The notes: a model not told the origin generated them from the sequence alone. A DNA stretch of 38,084 bases from a virus (IMGVR_UViG_3300021197_001690:1-38084); one strand, 5' to 3'. Shown: positions 1-8,050, counted from the stretch's first letter. Translations and numbers: made by a program.

Positions 1-1
1 T

Positions 2-58
2 CCTGGATCCCTCTCAGAAGCTCTAGAAAAGGAATTTGGGTTCAAGAATGTTGAGTAG
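2..58 (+). CDS. C-terminal end of an upstream gene (partial)
   Basis: Reading from base 2, an open frame runs to a TAG at 56-58 and encodes 18 residues ending in KEFGFKNVE. The acidic, helical-looking composition and an 11-base overlap with the next ATG (48) match the overlapping style of this cluster. Another frame stops at 24-26, so the assignment is tentative. No function can be read from so short a tail. Confidence 0.4.
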   Translation, partial: PGSLSEALEKEFGFKNVE

Positions 59-512
59 AGTCTTAGTATTAGTAGTAATTTTTAGTTTATTTCCAGCACC
101 TTTGTTCGCACAAGAGACAGAAGAAGAGCCGCAGTTCACTCAACTAGAAGAAGGCGAGTCAGCACCATTTGCTGGCACCCTATTTAACCCAACTGCAACT
201 GCTCAGCTTATCGCAGATCGCGAGTTTCGGCTCACCGACTGTGACTTGCGTGTAAACTATGAGATTAATCTCTTAACGGCACGCCGTGATTTGGAGTATA
301 ATCTCCTACAAGTGCGCTATGATTCGCTTGAAGAGCGCAGCACCGCGCTATCTAATCTGAGGGACCAAGAAATTGCCGACCTTCAGGAGATGGTTCGCAA
401 GCATCCAAATCGCAACAGCCATTGGTTTTTTGCGGGAGGCTTTATAGCTGGCGCTGTTACTTCAATCGCAATCTTTTTTGCAGCTAGAGAGATAGCACAG
501 GGGTCACAGTGA
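48..512 (+). CDS. Secreted/membrane protein with spanin-like topology
   Basis: This 154-residue protein has an N-terminal signal peptide (residues 1-21, hydrophobic core, likely cleavage after LFA), a probable periplasmic part with a charged helical stretch (about residues 60-120), and one C-terminal membrane segment (about 125-147). An exported body anchored at its C-terminus resembles phage unimolecular spanins that disrupt the outer membrane at lysis, but there is no lipobox cysteine, so this is inference from topology. I chose ATG 48; a TTG at 36 would place charged residues before the signal and sits too close to the AAAGGAA. The stop overlaps the next start as GTGA (509-512), suggesting translational coupling. 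It could also be an unrelated envelope protein. Confidence 0.75.
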   Translation: MLSRVLVLVVIFSLFPAPLFAQETEEEPQFTQLEEGESAPFAGTLFNPTATAQLIADREFRLTDCDLRVNYEINLLTARRDLEYNLLQVRYDSLEERSTALSNLRDQEIADLQEMVRKHPNRNSHWFFAGGFIAGAVTSIAIFFAAREIAQGSQ

Positions 513-901
513 GTAAGAAAAATTGGGACAAGTTGGCAACTTTCGAAAGAGCCATAAGTAAGAAATACGGCAAAGAGGCAGTTCAAAACCCAAAGGGAAA
601 TTGGGATGATGATAAAGAGCAAGAATACCTTGAGCAAATTAAACGATTAACCGAAAAGGAAACCGAACTGCAGCACAAGGATGAGAAAGTAGAAGTTAAT
701 GGCATTTTAGTGGCTAGGAAACTACTTAATAAGGAGTCTAATCGAACTTGTCCGGTGTGTGATACGTATTCTTTTAGTGTCAAAGACGACGTTTATATGA
801 GTAAATACGATTGCTGCTGGAAATGCTACATACAATGGGTAGAGGACCGAGAAGAAAGATGGCTATCTGGATGGAGACCAAATAATGGCAACGACACTTG
901 A
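509..901 (+). CDS. Small zinc-ribbon protein, function unknown
   Basis: The 130-residue product begins at a GTG that overlaps the previous stop. The N-terminal two thirds are charged and helical (Lys/Glu-rich, about residues 30-60). The C-terminal part has a CPVC pair (Cys81, Cys84) followed by Cys102, Cys103 and Cys106 in a CCWKC cluster, the spacing expected for a four-cysteine zinc ribbon. It ends 17 bases inside the next gene. Zinc binding is inferred from the cysteine pattern; no enzyme motif is visible. Its position just before the terminase suggests a packaging or late-expression accessory role, but nothing shows this directly. Confidence 0.7.
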   Translation: MSKKNWDKLATFERAISKKYGKEAVQNPKGNWDDDKEQEYLEQIKRLTEKETELQHKDEKVEVNGILVARKLLNKESNRTCPVCDTYSFSVKDDVYMSKYDCCWKCYIQWVEDREERWLSGWRPNNGNDT

Positions 902-1394
902 AATTATCCAAGGAATTTCACAAGCAGCTGCAAACGCTTATGACGGAGCACATGACGAAAATATGTCCGCTGATGGAGAGGCGCGCAAAGTGGGGCTAAA
1001 GAGGGAAGAAGGGCACTTGATTAACGATAGTCGTGTTATCGACGGATTCGGTGTCAGGTTCGCGGGAAACTCTTTAATACTTTCATACCAGGGCGAGGTC
1101 CAATTGAAGGAAGTATATGACAATGGATTTGAGGACGAGATCGAGCAAAGAATGGCAGACATTGCAAGCTTCTTAAAAAAAGAATATAAAGCCATTACTG
1201 GCAATGCTTTATCTTTAACAAAACAGGGCGAGTCTGATATCCTTGTACAGAACAGGTCGCGAGTTTGGACCTGGGTCCAAGCCCAGTGTATGTTTAAGAT
1301 TGGTGGTCTCAACGAAGTCGTAGCGATGGAGGACGAAGAAGATGGTCTCAGGGACCGATTCAAGGAGTTCCTTAGCCTGGGAAGCAACGACTAA
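885..1394 (+). CDS. Conserved phage protein preceding the large terminase
   Basis: This is a 169-residue soluble protein with no signal peptide or membrane segment. The N-terminus is helical and acidic, the middle (about residues 48-75) alternates hydrophobic residues as in beta strands, and the C-terminus is strongly acidic. Its size and place directly before the large terminase match where T4-like phages carry the small terminase gp16 (about 164 residues), but I see no helix-turn-helix or coiled-coil oligomerisation signature. A small terminase role is therefore only a positional guess. The ATG at 885 lies inside the upstream gene, consistent with coupled translation. Confidence 0.7.
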   Translation: MATTLEIIQGISQAAANAYDGAHDENMSADGEARKVGLKREEGHLINDSRVIDGFGVRFAGNSLILSYQGEVQLKEVYDNGFEDEIEQRMADIASFLKKEYKAITGNALSLTKQGESDILVQNRSRVWTWVQAQCMFKIGGLNEVVAMEDEEDGLRDRFKEFLSLGSND

Positions 1395-1403
1395 AAATGA
1401 CGA

Positions 1404-3002
1404 ATGGGTTACCAACTTACCAAGAAAGAAATTTATAAAGAAGTTATAAAGTGCGGTAAGGACCCAGTTTACTTCGTAAACAATTACGCTCGCATCTCCC
1501 ACCCCCAGCGTGGACTGATCCCCTTCAAGACATACGATTTTCAAGCAGAACTCTTAAACGACTTCAACAATTATCGCTTCAATATCATTCTAAAAGCCAG
1601 GCAGCTAGGTATCTCCACCATTTCAGCGGGATACATTGTCTGGCTTATGCTTTTTCATCGCGACAAGAACGTGCTTGTCATCGCCACTAAGTTCGGCACC
1701 GCATCCAATCTCGTTAAAAAAGTAAAGCATATCCTTAAGAACGTCCCCGACTTCTTACAGATTACAGACATCACTATTGACAACCGCTCGTCGTTTGAAT
1801 TGTCCAATGGATCTCAAATTAAAGCCTCTTCAACTTCCGGTGATGCTGGTCGTTCAGAGGCTTTGTCACTTCTGGTAATCGATGAGGCTGCTCACGTTGA
1901 GGGTCTTGGCGAACTGTGGACAGGTCTATACCCTACCCTATCAACTGGTGGTCGCTGTATCGCCCTGTCCACCCCCAACGGTGTTGGTAATTGGTTCCAC
2001 AAAACCTACACAGAGTCCGAGCAGGGTGTTAACGACTTCAACCCCACTCAGCTAATGTGGGATGTTCACCCTGATCGTGATCGTGAATGGTTTGAGAAAG
2101 AGACAAGAAACATGTCTCGTCGCCAGATTGCACAGGAATTAGAATGCAATTTTAACACATCTGGTGAAACTGTAATACATCCGGACGATATAAAGAGAAT
2201 TTTTCAAAATGTTAGAGAACCGAGACACCGCGCCGGTTTCGATAGAAACTATTGGATTTGGGAAGAGTATAATTCCGACTACACTTATATGCTCGTGGCA
2301 GACGTCGCCCGAGGCGATGGAAAAGATTTCTCTGTATTCCATATTATCAAATTAGAGACTATGGAGGTAATAGCAGAATATCAAGGCAAGCCAGCCCCAG
2401 ACGTATATGGGAACATGTTGTTTTCAGCAGGAAAAGAATATGGCAACTGTCTACTGGTGGTAGAAAACAACTCAGTAGGGTTTGCAGTTCTAGATAAACT
2501 GAAAGACCTGGAATATCCAAATTTATATTATTCTATAAAGTCTACTCACGAATATGTAAATCAATTAGAGGCAGAAGTTATGACAAATTCTGTGGCGGGT
2601 TTCACCACCTCTCAAAAGACCCGACCACTAATCGTAGCAAAATTAGAAGAATTCATTAGAAATAAACTAATTACCATATATTCTTCACGGACATCTAATG
2701 AGTTTAAGACATTTGTTTGGAATAATGGACGTCCACAAGCTATGAGGAGTTACAACGACGATTTGACGATGGCTTTGGCGATTGGATGTTGGGTCCGCGA
2801 TACAGCGCTAGAGACTAACCAAAGAGACATAGAGTATCAAAAGGCATTTCTGGATTCAATGATAGTATCAAATACAAAGATGAGTACAGCCATCCCAGGG
2901 ATGCAGGGTTACAGTAAAAGATTTGATGTTGAGTCAGATTTTAAAAATAAAGATAACGTACAACAAATAACTGACGAGCTTGTCTGGTTATTTAAAGGAT
3001 AG
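1404..3002 (+). CDS. Large terminase subunit, T4 gp17-like
   Basis: The packaging motor ATPase and nuclease pumps DNA through the portal and cuts the concatemer at headful. In this 532-residue protein the ATPase domain shows a Walker A variant KARQLGIST (residues 64-72), a Walker B LLVIDEA (156-162) with the catalytic glutamate, and a coupling motif ALSTPNG (187-193). The C-terminal RNase H-like nuclease shows the expected acidic residues: Asp300 in VADVARG, Glu354 in VVEN and Asp452/453 in NDDLTMA. Length and motif order fit the T4 gp17 family (about 610 residues in T4, slightly longer). It lies six bases before the portal, its docking partner. Confidence 0.97.
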   Translation: MGYQLTKKEIYKEVIKCGKDPVYFVNNYARISHPQRGLIPFKTYDFQAELLNDFNNYRFNIILKARQLGISTISAGYIVWLMLFHRDKNVLVIATKFGTASNLVKKVKHILKNVPDFLQITDITIDNRSSFELSNGSQIKASSTSGDAGRSEALSLLVIDEAAHVEGLGELWTGLYPTLSTGGRCIALSTPNGVGNWFHKTYTESEQGVNDFNPTQLMWDVHPDRDREWFEKETRNMSRRQIAQELECNFNTSGETVIHPDDIKRIFQNVREPRHRAGFDRNYWIWEEYNSDYTYMLVADVARGDGKDFSVFHIIKLETMEVIAEYQGKPAPDVYGNMLFSAGKEYGNCLLVVENNSVGFAVLDKLKDLEYPNLYYSIKSTHEYVNQLEAEVMTNSVAGFTTSQKTRPLIVAKLEEFIRNKLITIYSSRTSNEFKTFVWNNGRPQAMRSYNDDLTMALAIGCWVRDTALETNQRDIEYQKAFLDSMIVSNTKMSTAIPGMQGYSKRFDVESDFKNKDNVQQITDELVWLFKG

Positions 3003-3008
3003 GTAAGA

Positions 3009-5006
3009 ATGGCAGATCGAAAAAACAATCCCCGTAATCAACAGAATCGATTATTTAAACAGTTAACTAAGATTTTTTCTGGACCAATTGTTAGGTATAG
3101 ATCACAAACGGGTCGCCGCATACGTCGTCGTGATATGGACAAGTATTCCACGAGGTTTCAATCGGCTAGTGGTCAGCAGTTTAAAAGATCTGACTACCAT
3201 GCATACGATAAAATGCAATCTAATGCTTTTGTCAACCAGAACCGTAGTGAAAGATACACCGATTTTGATCAAATGGAATACATGCCAGAGATAGCATCAG
3301 CTTTGGACATTTATGCAGATGAGATGACTACCTCCTCTGACCTCACCCCCCTATTGACGATTAAATGCCATAATGACGAGATTAAGGCTGTATTAGAGAC
3401 ATTATATCATAATGTCCTAAACGTTCAGTTTAATCTGTTTGGGTGGTGTCGCTCAATGTGCAAATTTGGTGACTATTTCCTCTACTTAGACATTGATGAG
3501 GACCAAGGTATTCGCTCGGCTATCGGGCTCCCTGCTGAGGAGGTAGAGAGGCTTGAGGGCGAAGACAAGACAAACCCTAATTATATCCAATATCAGTGGA
3601 ACTCAGCTGGGATGACATTTGAAAATTGGCAGGTCGGTCACTTTAGAATATTGGGGAATGATAAATACGCCCCATATGGTACATCTGTCTTAGAGCCCGC
3701 ACGCCGTATTTGGCGCCAGCTAACACTCCTAGAAGATGCCATGATGGCTTATAGAATTGTTCGGTCACCGGAGCGTCGTGTTTTTTACATTGATGTCGGA
3801 AATATTAATGCCACTGACGTTGAACAATATATGCAAAAGGTTATGACCCAAATGAAGCGCAATCAGTTGGTTGATCCTGATAGTGGGCGTGTAGACTTGC
3901 GTTATAACCCAATGTCAGTTGAGGAGGATTATTTTATTCCTGTTCGCGGCGGAACCTCATCGCGAATTGAGAACCTCCCAGGCGGAACGTTTACCGGGGA
4001 TATAGACGATGTTAAGTATCTCCGCGATAAGCTATTCTCAGCTTTGAAGATTCCACAATCCTATCTCACCCAAGGCGATGCCGGGACCGAAGACAAAACA
4101 ACACTCGCGCAAAAGGACATACGTTTTGCGAGAACGGTGCAGAGGCTGCAACGCTCAGTGGTTTCAGAATTAGAAAAAATTGGTATTATCCACCTTTATA
4201 CGCTTGGGTTCCGCGGGGACGATATTATATCTTTTGATCTTTCTCTTAATAACCCCTCGAAGATCGCCGAGCTGCAGGAGCTAGAACATTGGAAGACAAA
4301 ATTTGATGTCGCTGGCTCTGCCACTGAAGGCTACTTCAGTCGTCGTTGGATCGCCGAACACTTATTCCACCTTTCCGAGGATGAATTCCTCAGAAATAGC
4401 AGGGAGTTAATTTATGATAAAAAATATGACGCAGTTCTTCAGGCGCAATTTGAGGCTGCCACTAGTAATGCTCTTGGCGGTGGTGGTGATCTTGGCGGGG
4501 GTCTTGGTGGTGATCTGGGCGATGACCTTGGGGGAGACCTTGGCGCTGAACCGCTTGGAGCAGAAGCTGAAGCAGAACCGGCAGCTGATGCGGCAGCCGA
4601 CGCGGCTGCAGGAGCAGATGATTCAGTCTTACTCTCAACCCCTGATACTCCCCCCGGAAAGCGAGACTCCGGAGCTAAACCACAGGTATACACCAGTGCC
4701 GATGGGAAGACCACTACAAGGCGATCCCATGGGTGGTACGAACCTAAAAAAGTAGACCGTAGAGATGCTGGCGCTCGTAAGCGCTCTTATCTGTCACAAG
4801 CCACGCCCGAGATGTTTAGGAACACCGACAGGACCCGCGTCGGGGGCAAACAAGACTTGGATAGGCTGGCAAATGGTATTTATGAGAATGTAGAATCTAC
4901 TTATGATATGGAAGAGAGAAAACTTATTGAATCTCACATTGAAATAAGAAGATTGGTAGAAAACTTGGAGCGAAATGAAGATGCTAACAAAGACAAGACA
5001 CAATAA
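3009..5006 (+). CDS. Portal protein, T4 gp20-like
   Basis: This protein should form the ring at the unique capsid vertex through which DNA passes and on which prohead and neck assemble. The 665-residue product contains hallmarks of the T4 portal family: the MPEIASALDIYADE region near residue 95, the EEDYFIPVRGG...LPGG stretch around 305-330, and a FSALKIPQSYL segment near 340-352. It is longer than T4 gp20 (524 residues) because of a low-complexity insert (about residues 484-545) made of Gly/Asp/Leu repeats followed by Ala/Glu/Asp repeats, then a basic stretch and a helical tail. The insert is probably disordered. The last 32 bases overlap the next gene. Confidence 0.96.
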   Translation: MADRKNNPRNQQNRLFKQLTKIFSGPIVRYRSQTGRRIRRRDMDKYSTRFQSASGQQFKRSDYHAYDKMQSNAFVNQNRSERYTDFDQMEYMPEIASALDIYADEMTTSSDLTPLLTIKCHNDEIKAVLETLYHNVLNVQFNLFGWCRSMCKFGDYFLYLDIDEDQGIRSAIGLPAEEVERLEGEDKTNPNYIQYQWNSAGMTFENWQVGHFRILGNDKYAPYGTSVLEPARRIWRQLTLLEDAMMAYRIVRSPERRVFYIDVGNINATDVEQYMQKVMTQMKRNQLVDPDSGRVDLRYNPMSVEEDYFIPVRGGTSSRIENLPGGTFTGDIDDVKYLRDKLFSALKIPQSYLTQGDAGTEDKTTLAQKDIRFARTVQRLQRSVVSELEKIGIIHLYTLGFRGDDIISFDLSLNNPSKIAELQELEHWKTKFDVAGSATEGYFSRRWIAEHLFHLSEDEFLRNSRELIYDKKYDAVLQAQFEAATSNALGGGGDLGGGLGGDLGDDLGGDLGAEPLGAEAEAEPAADAAADAAAGADDSVLLSTPDTPPGKRDSGAKPQVYTSADGKTTTRRSHGWYEPKKVDRRDAGARKRSYLSQATPEMFRNTDRTRVGGKQDLDRLANGIYENVESTYDMEERKLIESHIEIRRLVENLERNEDANKDKTQ

Positions 5007-5808
5007 GAAGCGTAACACTGCTTTCCTATACGAAGCTCTCATTAGAGAGCTGACAAAATGTGTAGTTGCTAAAGACAAGCAGCGCAAGGGAATAATTATT
5101 TCTTTGGTTAAGGAACATTTTGCTTTGGGCACGACACTGCGTAAAGAACTTGATTTATATAAAGCACTCTACGAAACAGAAAGTCTTGACAGACAGACTG
5201 GAGAAAAACTAATTTATGAAGTAAAGCGCTCCCATGACTTTTTAAATAAAGAAGATATCTTCAATGAGCAGACTGCTTTGATTAATAAAATTAACAAGAT
5301 GCTTTCAAAAAATGTTTTTGCTAACTTTGTTCCAAACTATAAGGATCTTGCTACAATTTCACAAATTCTTAATCCCGATGTCTCAGTGAAGCATCGGGTT
5401 TTGCTTGAGAGCACTCTAGCAGAGGCACTTTGTGGCTCAACTGTTGCCACCGGCGCAGAGATGGCGCCTATCGATAATCTTGTTTATAAAACTTTTGTTA
5501 AAAAATTCAATGACCAATATAACGGAAAACTACTTGAAGCACAAGAACGCCTATTGAGCAAGTATATCGCTTCTTTTCACGATGATGGGATTGAGTTAAA
5601 AATATACCTGAATGAAGAGCTACATCGCTTGCGGTCCATATTGGACTCCTCTCTACAGGAAGGGGTTATTAACAAGAACCAAATTCTGCGAGAAAACGCA
5701 ACCAGAGTGATCGGTGTCATTGACGGATATCGCAAGGTTGAAATTGATGACAAGATGATCCAGCAAATATTAAAGATTCAAGGTCTTGTAGAAGAATTGG
5801 CTGACTAA
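4975..5808 (+). CDS. Conserved prohead-region protein, function unknown
   Basis: This 277-residue, mostly helical, highly charged protein starts with a basic segment (KTRHNKKRNTAFLYEAL). There are no membrane segments and no catalytic motif I recognise. It occupies the place between portal and protease where T4 has its prohead core proteins gp67 and gp68, but it is much larger than these and no homology is claimed. I believe similar proteins follow the portal in marine T4-like phages, from memory. Two start codons, 4975 and 4981, are both compatible with GGAG at 4967-4970. The end overlaps the next gene as TAATG. Confidence 0.85.
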   Translation: MKMLTKTRHNKKRNTAFLYEALIRELTKCVVAKDKQRKGIIISLVKEHFALGTTLRKELDLYKALYETESLDRQTGEKLIYEVKRSHDFLNKEDIFNEQTALINKINKMLSKNVFANFVPNYKDLATISQILNPDVSVKHRVLLESTLAEALCGSTVATGAEMAPIDNLVYKTFVKKFNDQYNGKLLEAQERLLSKYIASFHDDGIELKIYLNEELHRLRSILDSSLQEGVINKNQILRENATRVIGVIDGYRKVEIDDKMIQQILKIQGLVEELAD

Positions 5809-6377
5809 TGACAATCAACGTAAAAATTGGAGCAGCCTCAGACGATGGTATCACGGATGCGCAACTCGCATCAAAACCGGGAATCAAAGTTCGCTTGGAT
5901 GTGCGCAAAACCTTAGATGGCAACATAATAATTTCTGACCATCCAGATATAGACATTATAGTCATGCCAAAGAGCAGTAAAGTGATGGTAATACCAAAAA
6001 AGCTAAATAGTGGCGTAGTTTATGGCGCTCAGGATCGTTTATTTAATTATCTTAAAGATAGGGGCGTAATAGATCCATCCTCAATCCAGGGGGGAAACGT
6101 ATACGCTTCTCTGGAGGGCGAAATACCGTCCGCTCCGGAGCTGCCAACAATTAAGATTACAGTTTTAAATGTTGCCAAGTGGCTTGATTCGGAAAAGCCA
6201 TCGATTGACTTTGTCGATGATTATGAGGATGAGGTGACGGCAGATTATACCGATCCTGATAGGGAACACTCTACTGAGCTGGGCGAAGTCCCCCAAGCAG
6301 CCGAGAAGGGGTCCATTCGCCCCGCTCTTGTTCGCGGACCTTATGGGCTTTCTCTATACAATTCCTACGGCTACTAG
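5808..6377 (+). CDS. Hypothetical protein in the prohead gene run
   Basis: This 189-residue protein starts in a TAATG overlap with the preceding gene. The first half is beta-rich with alternating hydrophobics (about residues 25-70); the second half is acidic and ends in an aromatic, glycine-containing tail (RGPYGLSLYNSYGY). It has no signal peptide, membrane segment or known motif. Its first seven residues, MTINVKI, are identical to those of the S21-like protein at 7790. The setting suggests a head-assembly role, not proven. Confidence 0.8.
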   Translation: MTINVKIGAASDDGITDAQLASKPGIKVRLDVRKTLDGNIIISDHPDIDIIVMPKSSKVMVIPKKLNSGVVYGAQDRLFNYLKDRGVIDPSSIQGGNVYASLEGEIPSAPELPTIKITVLNVAKWLDSEKPSIDFVDDYEDEVTADYTDPDREHSTELGEVPQAAEKGSIRPALVRGPYGLSLYNSYGY

Positions 6378-6385
6378 GGGTTAGT

Positions 6386-6676
6386 GTGGAGCTTCTATAT
6401 TTTATTTTATGTTCTTTTGGGTTGACTAATATTTTAGTTTATGGATCGGTCTTCAACAAGATTAGACCCAAACATCACTTCTTCCACTGCCCTATGTGTG
6501 TGGGCTTTTGGGTTGGTGTCTTTTTGTTGGTGACTAACCATTTCACAGAACTATTTACATTCGAGCAAAGTTTATACAATGCTGTTGCCTTGGGCTGTCT
6601 TAGTTCAGGCACATCTTATATTTTAGCCATGTTATTTGGCGATAAAGGAGTTAGATATGAGATTCACGGATCGTAA
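6386..6676 (+). CDS. Small membrane protein with CPMCVGFW motif
   Basis: This 96-residue protein starts at GTG 6386, with AGGGG upstream. Three hydrophobic segments (about residues 2-21, 37-52 and 66-84) suggest an integral membrane protein. A CPMC pair (Cys35, Cys38) followed by VGFWVG lies at the mouth of the second segment. CxxCxGxW motifs at a membrane boundary occur in DUF1360-like small membrane proteins, and the resemblance here is to that pattern only. A membrane protein between portal and protease is unusual. Its 3' end is overlapped by the small ORF at 6657. Confidence 0.75.
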   Translation: MELLYFILCSFGLTNILVYGSVFNKIRPKHHFFHCPMCVGFWVGVFLLVTNHFTELFTFEQSLYNAVALGCLSSGTSYILAMLFGDKGVRYEIHGS

Positions 6677-6749
6677 GTGGGGACTGCAACCAGTTCGTCG
6701 CTGTTGTAAGGGATCCAGGCTCATGCGGGTGGCGCCCGCATCTAGGTAA
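6657..6749 (+). CDS. Possible 30-residue basic peptide
   Basis: An ATG at 6657 follows AAAGGAG (6644-6650) at an ideal 6-base distance and opens a 30-codon frame to TAA at 6747-6749, just before the protease start. The peptide is rich in Arg/Lys and has a Cys-Cys pair (VRRCCKGSR). The strong ribosome site, with no other start near it, is the main evidence; the protease start lies about 100 bases further on. It may be a genuine micro-protein or a leader that couples translation into the protease gene. Confidence 0.45.
   Translation: MRFTDRKWGLQPVRRCCKGSRLMRVAPASR
6723..6741 (+). other. Perfect 7-bp GC-rich hairpin before the protease gene
   Basis: ATGCGGG (6723-6729) and CCCGCAT (6735-6741) pair perfectly around a five-base loop. 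No T-run follows, so it is not a classical terminator. It ends 13 bases before the protease ATG, lies within the small ORF at 6657-6749, and could act as an RNA processing or translational control element. Confidence 0.55.
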
Positions 6750-6754
6750 ATATT

Positions 6755-7351
6755 ATGGCTAAGAAACTACTAAGAGAATTTTTCGCATTATGCGAAGGCG
6801 GCATCTGCCAAGACCTTCTAACCGAAGCTGAGAAGAGGTTCGTGGCAGAAGGCGGTATGATCTTGTCTGGCATATGCCAACGTGCCGAAAAGCTGAACCA
6901 TAATGGTAGACGATACAGCAAACAAATTTTAGAACGGGAAGTAAGAAACTATCAGAGTCTTATTGATGAAAACCGTGCCACAGGGGAATTAGATCATCCT
7001 GACAGTTCTGTAGTGTCTCTTGAGAAAGTCTCTCATATAGTCACTGCTCTCTGGATGGACGGCGATGATGTCTACGGAAAGATAAAGGTTCTGAGCACTC
7101 CTGCTGGTCTAACCTTGAGAGCGCTAATAGACGGAGGTGTGCAAGTCGGCATATCTTCTCGTGGGCTTGGGTCAGTTCATCAACGAAATGGTGAAACAAT
7201 TGTGGATGATGACTTTCAACTAATCTGTTTCGACATGGTATCCGAACCATCCACTCCAGGTGCGTTTATGATGCGAGAGCATAACGAAAATGTATTTGAA
7301 AACAAAGATAATAAGATTGACCGCCTACTTGGCGAAATTTTAGGTGATTAA
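6755..7351 (+). CDS. Prohead maturation protease, T4 gp21-like
   Basis: This serine protease should degrade the scaffold and trim the capsid protein inside the prohead. The 198-residue protein carries the family signatures: a GRRYSKQIL segment (51-59), the catalytic His81 in ELDHPDSS, and the serine motif GISSRGLGS (132-140; nucleophile Ser134 or Ser135). T4 gp21 is 212 residues with its catalytic His and Ser at nearly the same positions. The N-terminal segment before residue 30 may be a self-cleaved propeptide. The product ends in a TAATG overlap with the next gene. Confidence 0.93.
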   Translation: MAKKLLREFFALCEGGICQDLLTEAEKRFVAEGGMILSGICQRAEKLNHNGRRYSKQILEREVRNYQSLIDENRATGELDHPDSSVVSLEKVSHIVTALWMDGDDVYGKIKVLSTPAGLTLRALIDGGVQVGISSRGLGSVHQRNGETIVDDDFQLICFDMVSEPSTPGAFMMREHNENVFENKDNKIDRLLGEILGD

Positions 7352-7779
7352 TGAAAAAAACAGAATTAAAAAAGTTGCTAAAGCCAATGATTAAGGAATG
7401 TATCAAGGAGGTCATCTTCGAAGAGGGCATTCTTTCTGGTATTGTATCCGAAGTCGCGCAAGGCTTGGGGCGCCCAACATTAGTTGAATCCTCAGTGGCA
7501 AGCAAGCCTTCTTTTGAAGATAATATTGACAGAGAAGCTATCGCAGAAGATAGAAAAAAAGCAGTGCAACAGCGAAGAGAGAAGCTTCTGTCGGCAATCA
7601 ATTCCGACGCTTATGGCGGTGTTGACTTGTTTGAGGGCACAGAGCCATTATCTTCAGCTGGGCAAGCCTCTGGTCAAACACAAGGACCTTTATCCAACAT
7701 TGACCCCAGTGACCCCGGAGTAGATATCTCTGGAATCTTGGGAATCGCAGGCGGCAAATGGGCTGCACACATGAAATAA
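7351..7779 (+). CDS. Prohead-region protein downstream of protease
   Basis: This 142-residue protein is coupled by TAATG to the protease. The N-terminal 30 residues form a Lys/Glu-rich amphipathic helix (KKTELKKLLKPMIKECIKEV), the centre is charged and helical, and the last 50 residues are Gly/Ser/Pro-rich. Its size and place suggest an internal prohead core or capsid-associated protein, but no specific homologue is recognised. It has no membrane segment or cysteine motif. Confidence 0.82.
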   Translation: MKKTELKKLLKPMIKECIKEVIFEEGILSGIVSEVAQGLGRPTLVESSVASKPSFEDNIDREAIAEDRKKAVQQRREKLLSAINSDAYGGVDLFEGTEPLSSAGQASGQTQGPLSNIDPSDPGVDISGILGIAGGKWAAHMK

Positions 7780-7789
7780 TGGAAGAATA

Positions 7790-8047
7790 ATGACAATTAA
7801 CGTAAAGATTACACCAAAAAACAAGCATGAAAGTTCAGATCGAATGATCCGAAGGTTCATCAAGAGGACAAAAAAAATTAAGTTAATGGATGAACTTCGT
7901 GACAGGCGCTATTTTGTAAAGCCCTCGGAGATCAAGAGAAACATTAAGAGAAGACAAATCGCAGAAAATAAGAAACGAGTTCGTCAAGAAAAGGCTATTT
8001 TGCTTGAAGAACCTAATTATAGTAGAAAAAAGAAAACCAGGAGATAA
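7790..8047 (+). CDS. rpsU: Ribosomal protein S21-like (bS21)
   Basis: bS21 sits on the 30S subunit near the 3' end of 16S rRNA and aids initiation. The 85-residue protein is very basic and matches the bS21 pattern: ESSDRMIRRFIKR (14-26), a short acidic helix LMDELRDRRYFVKP (32-45) and a long basic helix (46-69). The RRF...ELR.RR.F.KP arrangement parallels E. coli bS21 (RRF...EVRRREFYEKP). An extra basic C-terminal tail makes it longer than the usual ~70 residues. Phage-encoded bS21 is known in some marine phages. It lies between head genes, with ATG at 7790 after GGAAGAATA. An alternative is a basic head protein with chance similarity. Confidence 0.8.
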   Translation: MTINVKITPKNKHESSDRMIRRFIKRTKKIKLMDELRDRRYFVKPSEIKRNIKRRQIAENKKRVRQEKAILLEEPNYSRKKKTRR

Positions 8048-8050
8048 AAA

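Noticed and set aside
938-1387. 149-codon antisense ORF opposite the pre-terminase gene
   Set aside because: Antisense to a coherent, overlapping + strand gene; Ser/Pro/Leu-rich shadow translation.
4414-4755. 113-codon + strand ORF inside the portal gene
   Set aside because: It lies entirely within the portal low-complexity region, whose GC-rich repeats keep several frames open; no ribosome site and no gene-like composition.
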